Source: Amia ocellicauda (Eukaryota; Chordata; Actinopteri; Amiiformes; Amiidae). Taken from it: DNA of 64,000 bases. The stretch is from positions 5,056,857-5,120,856 of the forward strand of contig NC_089863.1 of the NCBI RefSeq assembly GCF_036373705.1, given 5' to 3'. The position numbers and the translations under genes are program-made. Below, one piece after another: positions 1 through 11,700 of this stretch; position 1 is the stretch's first letter; every line of letters starts with the position of its first letter. The notes beneath the pieces are model-generated. The model was not told the origin of the DNA and searched no databases. It worked only from the letters and a program-made list of their open reading frames with translations.

Positions 1-498
1 AGACTATTGTCAACTGGCTCTGATTTCAAGAAACAGACTCTGCTTTTAAACCGTTTGTTCTTGTATTTTCTTCCCTCAAATCAGTCCGACTTTCTCTCTC
101 TCTCAGACATTCAGTCTTTATTTATTTATAACCTATTTCTGCGGCTCTTGTAACACTGAGGAAAGGGAAGGAAATAATCAAAACATGTGAATAACAAAAT
201 AGAAATGGTCACTGAGGCCCTCGCTGGGTCCTGTTGATGGGGGGGTGCAGTTGTCCCAGTGCGTCTGCCTGCCTCTCTCTCTGTGCCTCTCCCAAAGCCC
301 CTTCTGCTGCCAGTCCGATATTATGATTATCAGTAATGATAATAAGTTATCGAGGCTCGTTGGGATTCCTTTTCCGGGGTCTTCGCAGTTTCGGCTGCAC
401 CGCCCGGACGGTACACAGAGTACGGCTAGTTTTGGCCAACTAGCCGGCCCCGTGTGTCCCGAATCCACGCGAGATTTATTGCGACGGCCATCAATCAT
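1..498. other. left-edge intron sequence, no gene recognised
   Basis: This is probably an intron of neurl4, because the first recognisable exon (1397) begins inside an NHR domain and no earlier NHR coding sequence is visible here. It has CT-rich patches and two short overlapping antisense frames with no recognisable domain. I see no splice-flanked coding segment. Confidence 0.5.
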
Positions 499-654
499 TA
501 GAACATTACATTATTTGTCATTTAGCAGATGCTCTTATCCAGGGCGACTTACATTTGTACTCATTTATACAGCTGGGCATTTTACTGGAGCAATCTAAGT
601 GAAGCACCTTGTTCAAGGGTACAACAGCCCTAACCACTACTCCACAGTGCTGCC
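499..654. repeat. SINE/MITE-like dispersed fish repeat
   Basis: The segment reads as 'atttagcagatgctcttat' followed by a 'cagggcgactta' motif and ends with an 'accactactccaca' motif. Both are hallmarks of a very common short repeat in ray-finned fish. It directly abuts the CR1-like fragment to its right. The internal part looks shortened compared with the usual form. Family assignment is from memory. Confidence 0.6.
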
Positions 655-1366
655 CGAATATAAACATAAAGTGTACAATGGAGAGGAGGCCATTGGCCCC
701 ATCGTGCTCGTTTGGTGTCCATTAATAACTAAGTGATCAAGGATCCTATCCAGTCTGTTTTTGAATGTTCCCAAATTGTCTCTTCAGCCACATCGCTGGG
801 GAGTTTGTTCAGATTGTGACGCCTCTCTGTGTGAAGAAGTGTCTCCTGTTTTCTGTCTTCAATGCCTTGAAGCCCAATTTCCATTCGTGTCCCCGGGTGC
901 GAGTGTCCCTGCTGATCTGGAAAAGCTCCTCTGGTTTGATGTGGTCGATGCCTTTCATGATTTTGAAGACTTGGATCAAGTCCCCACGTAGTCTCCTCTG
1001 TTCCAGGGTGAAAAGGTTCAGTTCCTCAGTCTCTCAGTAGGACATTCCCTTCAGGCCTGGAATAAGTCTGGTTGCTCTCCTCTGAACTGCCTCTAGAGCA
1101 GCGATATCTTTCTTGAAGTGTGGAGCCCAGAACTGCACACAGTATCCAGATGAGCTCTAACTAGTGCATTGTACAGTCTGAACATCACTGCCCTTGTTCT
1201 CAATTCTACACTTTTGACAATATACCCTAACATTGTGTTTGCCTTTTTTATTGCTTCCCCACACTGTTTGGATGGAGAAAGTGAGGAGTCCACGTAGACT
1301 CCTAGGTCTTTCTCATGCGTTACTTCATCTAGTTCTATTCCTCCCAGGAAGACTCGTGGGGAAACT
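655..1366 (-). mobile_element. CR1-like LINE, 5'-truncated 3' end (copy A)
   Basis: Read on the minus strand, 1366 down to about 1090 translates to the C-terminal part of a non-LTR reverse transcriptase, including [17 protein letters not shown] and the [12 protein letters not shown] segment. This is the post-palm region of CR1/L2/Rex-type elements. The frame continues with stops through 'LIQVFKIMKGIDHIKPEE' and ends in a 3' tail with the motif gaggaggccattggcccca. The same tail recurs at 19.8, 23.7 and 63.85 kb. The truncated 5' end lies about 30 bp from the splice acceptor of the first visible neurl4 exon. It is decayed and not autonomous. Confidence 0.8.
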
Positions 1367-1396
1367 TCACTAAAGCCGCCCTCTCTCTCTCCCCAG

Positions 1397-4066
1397 GTGA
1401 ACTCGTGGAGCGGGTCCCTAGAGATCGGCGTGACGGCGCTGGACCCGGCGGGCCTGGATTTCCCCAGCAGCGCCACGGGGCTCAAGGGCGGCTCCTGGAT
1501 CGTGTCGGGCTGCTCGGTGCTGCGGGACGGCCGCTCCATCCTGGAGGAGTACGGCCGCGACCTGGACCAGCTGGCCGAGGGCGACTGCGTGGGCATCCAG
1601 CGCAGCGCCCGGGGGGACCTGCACCTGTGGGTCAACGGCCAGGACTGCGGGCCCGCCGCCTCCGGCCTGCCCCCCCGCCTGTGGGCCGTGGTGGACCTGT
1701 ATGGCAAGTGCACCCAGGTCACCGTGGTGAGCTGTGAGCCGCCCCCGGCCGAGGCGCCGCCGGGTCCCAGAGCGCCGGAGCTCAGGGTGATGGAGCGGGA
1801 TGAGGACGAAGAGGAGGAGGAGGAGGAGGCGGAGGGGCCGGAGGAGGAGGACGAGGACGAAGAGGAAGAGGATGGGGGGGGGACGTTGGCCACGGTGGCC
1901 CGGGAGAGAGAGAATCACCGGGAGAGGGAGCGGGAGAGGGAGAGCGATGGGGCTGCCGGCGCCGTGGAGGAAGGTAAGGAAGGCGAGGGGTTTCGTTGGG
2001 GTTGGGGGGGAGGGTGCTGGTTTGGTAAATGTGTTCGTCTGTTCCCTCCCCTGATCTCACCCCTCCGTCTCTCTGTTTCTCTCTCCCCCACCACACCCCT
2101 GCTTCCCTCTCTGTCATCCCCCGCTCTCTCTCCCTCCACACTCCTCCCTCTCTCTGTCGCCGCCCCCCCCTCCTCACAGCGTTCCCCGAGCTCTCGTGCA
2201 GTCAGAGCCGGCCGGATAAGTTTCCCAGCACCCTAGAGACGGAGAGCGGTGAGGCCCCGCTCCGGCCCCTCCCACCTGGGCACGGCAGCGATGGGGGGGA
2301 CCCTTATACTGCCCTATAAATATAGACACATATAATTAAACACTGAAAACATGAAAACATCTGTTTTACATCCCGTCGGGTAATCTTTAACACATAACCG
2401 TTTAATTATTGACTCCTCGTGACCTTTGACCTCCACTAATTGGACGTTCTGAGACGTAAACTTTTTCCTTTTAATAACATTTATTTAAAATGTATGATTC
2501 AGGCCATTTACATGAAAAAACTTTCTCTCTTTCTCTCCCACTGCTTCTCTCATTCTTACTTACACTCTACCTGAAAAACGCATTCTCCCCCTCTCCCTCT
2601 AATACTCTCCCCCTCTTACACCCTCCCCCTCTCTTTCCCTCTCCCTCCTGCCCTCTCTACCCCTCCTTCCATCTTCCTCCCCCCCTCTTCTTCCCCCTTC
2701 CTTCCCCTTCCCCTCTCCTCTTCCCTCGCTCAGTGCTGACGGAGCAGGAGCTGTCAGACGTTTTCAACAACGCCATCCTGTCTGCCTACCGCCAGGAGGG
2801 TGGCAGGACGCCACAGGGGGACGGAGGGGGAGGCGGCAGCGAGAGCGGGACCGGGGAGGGGGAGGGCAATGGCGGGGGCAGCGGCGGCAGCAGCCCGGCA
2901 CCCCCCCTCAACCCCGGGGCCGGCGGCCTGGCGTCACTGGGGGCGGGGCCGGCCGGCATGATGACCAACGACGCACTGCTGTTCCATGAGAAGTGCGGCA
3001 CGCTCATCAAGCTCAGCAACAACCACAAGACGGCCGAGCGGCGGCGGCCGCTGGACGAGTTCAACAACGGCGTGGTGATGACCAACCGGCCGCTGCGGCA
3101 CAACGAGATGTTCGAGGTGCCGCCCCCGTCCCCGGCCCCGTGGCTGCCCTCCCTCTCTTATCTCTCCTCCATTGTCCTGTCTCGCTCTGTCTATCTCTGT
3201 CTCTCTCTCTGTCCCTGTCTCTTTCCCTGTCTCTGTCCCTCTCTTTTTCTGTCTCTCTGTATCCCTCTCTTCTCTCTCCTCCGTTGTCCTGTCTCACTCT
3301 ATCTATCTCTGTCTCTCTCTGTCCCTGTCTCTTTCACTCCCTCTCTCTCTGTCCCTGTCTGTGTCCATCTCTCTCTCGCTCTGTCTGTCCCTGTCTCTCA
3401 TCTCTCCTCCATTGCCCTCTCTCTCCTTTTTCTCTTGTGTTTCAAACCTCACTGGCTTTATTAATTTTTCCCCCTCTCCTCTCTTTCCTACTCTCCCCCC
3501 CCCCCCCACAGATCCGGATCGACAAGCTGGTGGACAAGTGGTCGGGCTCCATCGAGATCGGGGTGACCACCCACAACCCCAACAACCTGGACTACCCTGC
3601 CACCATGACCAATCTGCGCTCCGGTACGGCAGCACGACCCCCGGCCCCCCGTACACACTGACACACACACACACTCTCTCACACACACACGCACACACTG
3701 ACACACACACACACACGTTGAGTACCTGAGGGGCCCAGAGTGGCGGCTCTCGCAGTGTGTGTGTCGTTTGTTGCAGTGTGTGACTACAGTGTTGTCCCCA
3801 ATGTCTCTCTCAGGCACCATTATGATGAGTGGGTGTGGGATCCTCACCAATGGCAAGGGGACCCGCCGGGAGTACTGTGAGTTCAGCCTGGACGAGCTGC
3901 AGGTGAGCCCTCTCCCTCTCATTCGTTCTCTCCCCCTTTATCTATCCCTCATTCTTTCCCCCTCTGCCCACTCTCTCCCCCGTTGTCTCCTTGGATCGTT
4001 TCTCATAGTGGATGTTCTTGTCTCTCTCTCTCTCCTCTGAATTATGGACATTCGCTGCCCCCCCCC

Positions 4067-4097
<31 letters not shown>

Positions 4098-7000
4098 TGT
4101 GTGTGTCTTCGTCTTCTCCAACCACCCTCTTGTGGTCACTAGTGTCTCTCCCATCTCCGTCTTTCCCCTCTCTCTCTTCCTCTCCTCCCCCCTTCTCTCA
4201 CCTCTCTCCTCTCTCCCTCTCCCCCCTAACCTCTCCCTTCTCCTTCCTCCCTCCCGTCTACCTCTTTCCCCCCTCTCTCTCCTCTCTCCCCCCAACCTTT
4301 CCCCTCTTCCCCTCTTTCCCTCTCTCCCGTCTACCTCTTTCCCCTCTCTCTCCTCTCTTCCTCTCCTCCCCCCTCTCTCCTTTCATCCCTCACTCTCCCC
4401 CCTCTTTCCATCTCTCCTCTATCCCCCTCCTCCCCCTCTCCCTCTCAAATTCAAAATGTACTTTATTGGCATGACAAGCATGCTCCGGTATTGTCAACAC
4501 GTTTAAAAGAACAACACATGGTACAGTAACAAAACAGAAACCACCCTCTCTCTCTCTTCTCCCCCCCCCCTCTCTCTTTCTCTGTGCAGGAGGGGGATCA
4601 CATCGGCTTGATGAGGAAAGCCAGCGGTGCTCTCCACTTCTACATCAACGGCATCGACCAAGGTGAGAACTAACTTTGTGTCTGTGCAGCCCCTCCTACA
4701 GTCCCGTGCCCCCGTGCCTGTCCCTCACTGGCTCTGTCGTTGTGCCCAGGCGTAGCGGCCACCCAGACTCCCGGCACAGTGTACGGCGTGGTGGACCTGT
4801 ATGGCATGGCGGTGAAGGTGACCATCGTCCACAACCACAACCACAGCGACCGGCTGCGGCGCAACAACGCCATCATGCGGGCGCTGTCCCCGGACGTGGG
4901 CCGCCCCCGGCCGGCCCTGCAGCTGGGCGCCGCCGACGCCGAGGGGCCCGACCGGCTGCTCTTCCACCCCAACTGCGGCCAGAAGGCGGCCATCATCAGC
5001 GAGGGCCGGACGGCGCTGCGGCCTCAGTGAGTCCCTCGTCTCGCCCTGCCGAGCCCGGCCTCCCTGATCCGTGTCCCTTCCTGTTCCTCACACGCACACA
5101 CACAATGGCTAGAGGGCGTTCAGTTAAACCCATCTGCTTTTTTGTCGGGCAGCGCGACGGACGACTTCAATCACGGCGTGGTCCTGAGCAGCCGGCCCCT
5201 GCGCTCCAATGAGGTGTTCCAGGTGCGCATCGACAAGATGGTGGACAAGTGGGCGGGCTCCATCGAGATCGGCGTCACCACGCACAACCCCGCCTATCTG
5301 CAGCTACCCTCTACCATGACTAACCTGAGATCAGGTACCTGGACAAGCCCACAACTCCTGCTTCCCCCCGAGTCAGGTCAGCCAATAGGAGCAGGGTTCT
5401 CGCCCCACCTCTGAGTCAGGTCGGCCAATAGGAGGAGGGTTCAAGACCCACCTCTGAGTCAGGGCGGCCAATAGGAGCTGGGTTCTCGCCCCACCCCCGA
5501 GTCAGGTCGGCCAATAGGAGGAGGGTTCAAGACCCACCTCTGAGTCAGGGCGGCCAATAGGAGTGGTTAACCAAGCAGAGCAGAGAGTCACTCTATCACT
5601 TTTTCTGCCTCCCTCTCCTCTTGTTCAATTTTGAATCTATCTTGTCTTTCTAACTTGCTCTATCTCTCTCCCTCTCAGGTACATGGATGATGACAGGGAA
5701 TGGAGTGATGCACAACGGCACCACCATCCTGGACGAGTACGGGCACAACCTGGACAGACTGAAGGTGAACGCCCATCCCCCTTGTTCGGTCTTCCGCATT
5801 CTGTAGTGTCCTCATCTGTGTCCCCTCACTCGTTCTTTCTCTCCCTCTCCCTCTGTGCTTTGTAGTGTTCTCACTCAGTCCTCTCTCTCTCTGTGCAGGC
5901 GGGGGACACTGTGGGCGTGGTGCGCAAGGACGACGGCAGCCTGCACTTCTTCGTGAACGGCGTGGCGCAGGGCCCGGCCGCCTGGAACGTGCCGCCCAGC
6001 GTGTATGCCGTGGTGGACCTGTACGGCCAGGCGGCCCAGGCCACCATCATGGACGACATGGGTGAGCCCCCACCCCTCCCATTGTTTACCACAGCCCCCC
6101 CCACCCTCCTGTGCAGTGTTCATTTCATCAACGAAAACTATGACTGAAAATATTCGTCAGCGACCTGTTTTCAGTGACGAGAACGAGACGACATGCTGTG
6201 AAAAGACCATAACTAAATAAATGTCTTCTAATTGTAGTTGACTAAAACGTGACCAAACGAAAACTCGGCACAAGCCTAATGGACAGGAATGACAGTTTTG
6301 CGAGGCGGCCGGTGAAGGAGCTGTTTAATGGTCCAATCATACTCATGCCTTGACTGTCACCGCGGTCGTGTAGCGCAGCTAATCGCAGTTCTGCGCAGAT
6401 CTGCGCTGCTCCGCCAATGGGGAGCGGTGGGATCCTGCAGATCTGTGCAGAACCGCGGAAATGTGCGCAACACAATGGGACCCGATTGTACCCGAGCGTG
6501 TGTTGCGCTAAACGCTCAATGGCTTGCTGTGGTTCACTGTCTTGGGCTCAACGTGAAGCTGATGCAGATTGTGTGCAGTTATCACTCTGTGCTTTTGTGT
6601 GCAGAACTGCTAATGCGGGATCTAAGGGTTAACTCATGAAGCGCAATCCACACTTGGCTACAGCAAAAGCCATTTGAAATGTAAATCCTGTCAGCGAATG
6701 TGCGTACTGGACTATACAAATACAAATGGCATGATTATGTTTGACTTGTTACCTAAATAACACGTGCATACATGGAAAATGAAAATGCAGCTGTGGGATT
6801 ACGTTTGCATTTGAATGAAGTCCACTATATGCTTCCATACTGTTCTTGTAACTCAATTTCAAAAGAGGCTTCAAACTTAAAATCTATATGTTTATGTTTT
6901 GCATCCATCCACTAATTGATGTAAACACCTGGCATCAGACATAATGCATAATGCTGATAATGAAGTCAAAATAAAATACATGGACTAAAATAAATGTGAC

Positions 7001-8721
7001 TAAAATTACATTGACTAAAACTAGACTAGAGTTTTCGTCTACTAATATTACCTAAAACTAATGAAAGATGGAATGACTAAAACGGATAAGCATTTAAAAT
7101 AGCTGCCAAAATGAACACTACTTCCGTGTAACGCACACACCTCCACAAGGCCCGGCATCCAAACTATCGTATCTCTCTCCCCACCTCCAGCCGACCTCCC
7201 CCCGCTGCCGGACGACACCTCGGAGGGCAACAACCAGCTGTCCCCCAGCAGCCCCTGCTCCGTGGTGTCGGCCAGCGACCTGCGCTTCCACCACCTGCAC
7301 GGCAGCAACGCCGTCATCACCAACAGCGGGCGCACGGCGCTGCGCCAGAACTGCCGCAGCGAGTTCAACGACGCCATCGTCATCTCCAACAGGTGCGGCT
7401 CCGTGGCGTCCCGCTGGAACCAGCCCAGCTCTTGGCTCCTTAATTGGTCCAATTAAACAATGAACGGGATGAATGAAGGTCAGGGGGTGGGAAGAGAGCT
7501 GGGGAAAGGACAGCCAGGTGAATGTGCCTCTCCCCCCAGGTGTCTGCGGGACGGGGAGCTGTTCGAGATCGTGATCCAGAAGATGGTGGATCGCTGGTCG
7601 GGGTCCATTGAGGCGGGTGAGTGGGTTGGGGCTGGGGGGTGGCGGGGGGAGTGGGGCAGCTTTAGTCTGAATCACTAACGAGCGCGCGAGCCTGTCTGCC
7701 TCCAGGTGTGACCGCTATCCGGCCAGAGGACCTGGAGTTCCCCAACACCATGACGGACATCGACTACGACACCTGGATGCTGAGGTAGGGCCCGGTGGAC
7801 CGCGGTTCCGATTGAGTGCTTCATTGGCACAACCGGTACGAGGATTGACAATTTCATGTGTCAGATTCACAAATAAATAAAATGAAGAGGAATGATTGAG
7901 TAGAACACGATAGTAAAAATAATTGATTTAAATAGATAAATACTACCGTCAATCTCTCCTCTTCCACGTCTCACCTCTTCCCTGTTTCTCCCTCTCTCGT
8001 CTTCCTTGTTTCTCCGTTTCTTCTCGTCCCCGTTTCTCCCTCTCTCCTTCTCCTCTTCCATATTTCTCCCGGTCTCTCCTCTTCTCCCTGTGTCGCTCTC
8101 TCTCCTCTTCCCCGTTTCACTGTCTCTCCTCTTACCCCATCTCTCTCTCTCTCTCTCTCTCCTCTTCTCCCCGTTTCACACTCTCCTCTTCTCCCCGTTT
8201 CACTCTCTCCTCTTCCCCATCTCTCCTCATCTCTCCTGTTTCCCCCGTCTCTCCTCGTCTCTCGTTTCCCCCTCTCTATCCTCTTCCCCCATCTCTCCCC
8301 GTCTCTCCTCTTTTCTTCCCCCCATCTCTCAGCGGCACGGCGATCATGCAGGACGGCAACACCATGCGCAACAACTACGGCTGCGACCTGGACTCGCTGA
8401 CCACGGGCTCCCGGATCGGCATGATGCGCACGGCCGCCGGCGACCTGCACTACTACATCAACGGCCTGGACCAGGGCGTGGCCTGCTCGGGCCTGCCGCC
8501 AGGTAAAGGTGAATGGAACCAGTTTACTCACCTCACCCCCCACCCCCCACACACCACCCACCAACGATTGACCGGAAACGGCATCCCACCAATTAAGAAC
8601 TGTGATTGGCTGATTGGGTAACGATTTTAATTAAACGTTGAAATCTTTCAATATCTTAAAAATAGACCTTAAAAATAATCTGTATCCTTCAATTTCTGGT
8701 GAACCCGGATAAACCCCTCTT

Positions 8722-8760
<39 letters not shown>

Positions 8761-11700
8761 AGGTGTACGCTGTGATTGACCTGTATGGTCAGTGCGTACA
8801 GGTGTCCATCACCTCCTCCTCTGGCCCGCTGGACAACAGTCTGTCCACCAGCAACATCACGGAGAAGAGCTTCCCCATCCACTCCCCAGGTACTCGCTCA
8901 CTACTCACTCGCTCCTCCTTCACTCTCGCCCACACAATCACACTGATCCTCCGTGAACTTCACCCTCTCTCTCTCTCAGTGGCCGGCGTGGCCCACCGGC
9001 TCCACAACAAGCACGGAAAGAACGTGGTCCTGCAGAAGGACGGCTGCCAGGCGCTGAGGGTGGGCAGCTACTCCCACGGCATCGTCTTCAGCACCAAGGA
9101 GCTCAAGACCGATGAGCTGTTTGAGGTGAGTGCCGGGCCGGGCCGTGTGATAGTGTGTGCGTTTGTGTCAGTGTGTGAGTGTGAGTGTGTGTGTGTGTCT
9201 TCTCCAACCACCCACTTGTGGTCACTAGTGTCTCTCACCTCTCCCCTCTCTCCCAACTACCTCTTTCCCCTCTCTCTCTCCCTCTCATCCCCTGCCTCTA
9301 ACCTCTCCTCTCTCCCATTTATCTTTCCCCTCTCTCTATCCTCTCTTCCTTTCCTCCCCCCTCTCTCCTTTCATCCCTCTCTTCCCTCCCCTCTCCCTCA
9401 CCTGCCCTCTCTTTCCTCTCTCCCCCTCCTCCCCCTCTCCCTCTCAAATTCAAAATGTGCTTTATTGGCATGACAAGCATGCTGCGGTATTGCCAACACG
9501 TTTAAAACAACAACACATTGTACAGTATCGAAACAGAAACCACCCTCTCCCTCCCTCCCTCCCCCCCTCCAGGTGAAGATCGACGAGGTGGACGAGCAGT
9601 GGTCCGGCTCCCTCCACGTGGGGCTGACCACGCTGCAGCCCCCCGACCTGCCCTGCCCGTTCAGCGGCCTGTCCCCCTCGCTGCTGGAGCTGCGCACCAA
9701 GGTCACCTGGCTGGTCACGGGCTCGGAGGTCCGGCGCAACGGCGTCCTGCAGAAGCAGAACTATGGCTGCTCGCTGGACCGGCTGGGGGTGAGCGGACTG
9801 TGGGGGGCGGCCGGGTTGGGGGGCGTGTCCTTGTCTGTTCTGGTGTGTCCCTGTGTGTCCCTTTTTATCCCTGTGTGTCCTTGTCTTTGTCCTGGTGTGT
9901 CCCTGTGTGTCCTTGTGTGTCCTTGCATCTCTTTGTCTTTGCCATGGTGTGTCCCTGTGTCTTTGTCATGGTGTGTCCCTGTGTATCCTTGTCTTTGTCC
10001 TGGTGTGTCCTTGTGTGTCCCTGTGTGTCCTTGCATCTCTTTGTCTTTGCCATGGTGTGTCCCTGTGTGTCCTTGTCTTTGTCCTGGTTTGTCCCTGTGT
10101 GTCCCTGTGTGTCCTTGTCTTTGTACATAACACATGAGATCAAAACTGAATGGGATAGTACTACAGCACTGGTCCCCAACCCTGGTCCTGGAGAGCCCCT
10201 ATCCAACAGGTTTTGGAGGTCACCCTTCTATCACCAATTTATAAACACCTGGAAGTTTTTAATTTGCGTCCTTGTCTGTCCCTGTTTTGTCCAGGTGGGG
10301 AACCGCGTGGGCGTGAAGCGCTGCAGTGACGACTCCATGCACATCCTGATCGACGGGGAGGACATGGGCCCGGCCGCCACCGCTGTCGCCAAAGTAAGGC
10401 CCCCTGTCCCCCTCACCCGGCCCCTGGATCCACCCGCCTGACACGTCCCTCCACATCTCCCTCAACCTGCAGAAGTACAGTCCAGCCATATGTACGGTCT
10501 TCCGAGTCTCACTCTCCCCCTCCCCCTCTCTCTGTGCAGAACGTGTATGCCGTGCTGGACCTGTACGGGCGAGTGACGGCCGTGTCCATCGTCAGCTCCA
10601 CGGTGCTGGAGGAGCCGGATGGCGCCAAGGCCCCCTCGCTCTCCTCCGACAGCAGCAGCGAAGGGGAGGAAGAGCCCATGTCAGTGAGAGAGGGAGAGGA
10701 GGGGGAACAGGTCAGACATTGCTGATTGACTGGGGTCGCGCAGCCCCCTTTTCTCCTGTACAAGACGATTGTTCCTTTGTGGCGCCTTCTGTTGAAATCA
10801 CAGTTCTCCTCTCTCTCTCTCTCTCCTCCTCTACTCTCCCCCACAGTGTGAGAATGAGCCCTCATTGGTGCCCACCCCCGTGACGTTCCTGGAGAACCAT
10901 GGGAAGAACATCCAGCTGTCCAATCGGAACCTGACGGCGTCCCGTGTTTCCAGCTACAACCAGGGTCTGCTGGTGACCGCCCAGCCCCTCCCCCGGCAGC
11001 AGCTCTTCCAGGTCAGTCCCGACCAATCCCTGACTCCGACACACTGCCTCCGACTCTCTAGACCAGTCCCCGACTCCGACACTCTGCCTCCGACTCTCTA
11101 GACCAGTCCCCGACTCGGACACACTGCCTCCGACTCTCTAGACCAATCCCGGACTCCGACACTCTGCCTCCGACTCTCTAGACCAATCCCGGATTCCGAC
11201 ACACTGCCTCCGACTCTCTAGACCAGTCCCCGACTCCGACACTCTGCCTCCGACTCTCTAGACCAGTCCCCGACTCGGACACACTGCCTCCGACTGTCTA
11301 GACCAATCCCGGACTCCGACACTCTGCCTCCGACTCTCTAGACCAATCCCGGACTCCGACACACTGCCTCCGACTCTCTAGACCAATCCCTGATTCCGAC
11401 ACACTGCCTCCGACTCTCTAGACCAATCCCGGACTCCGACACACTGCCTCCGACTCTCTAGACCAGTCCCCGACTCCGGCACTGCCTCTGTCTCTGACAC
11501 TGCCTCCGACTCTCTAGACCAGTCCCTGACTCCGACACACTGCCTCCGACTCTAGACCAATCCCTGGCCTTGACACTGCCTTGTCTCTTGCCTGTCCAAT
11601 TCCTGACTCCGATACACAGTGATGTGTTTGTTTCAGTAATGTTGAGTGTGTGTGATACAGTGTGTCAGATGTGTGTGTCAGTGTCAGTGATACGGTGTCA

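Noticed and set aside
1093..1893. 266-codon minus-strand frame with a serine run
   Set aside because: It is antisense to the neurl4 acidic linker fused by chance to the CR1 fragment.
9761..10206. Repetitive frames on both strands in the neurl4 intron
   Set aside because: GT-rich minisatellite; no homology and inconsistent with the exon chain, which is in frame without it.
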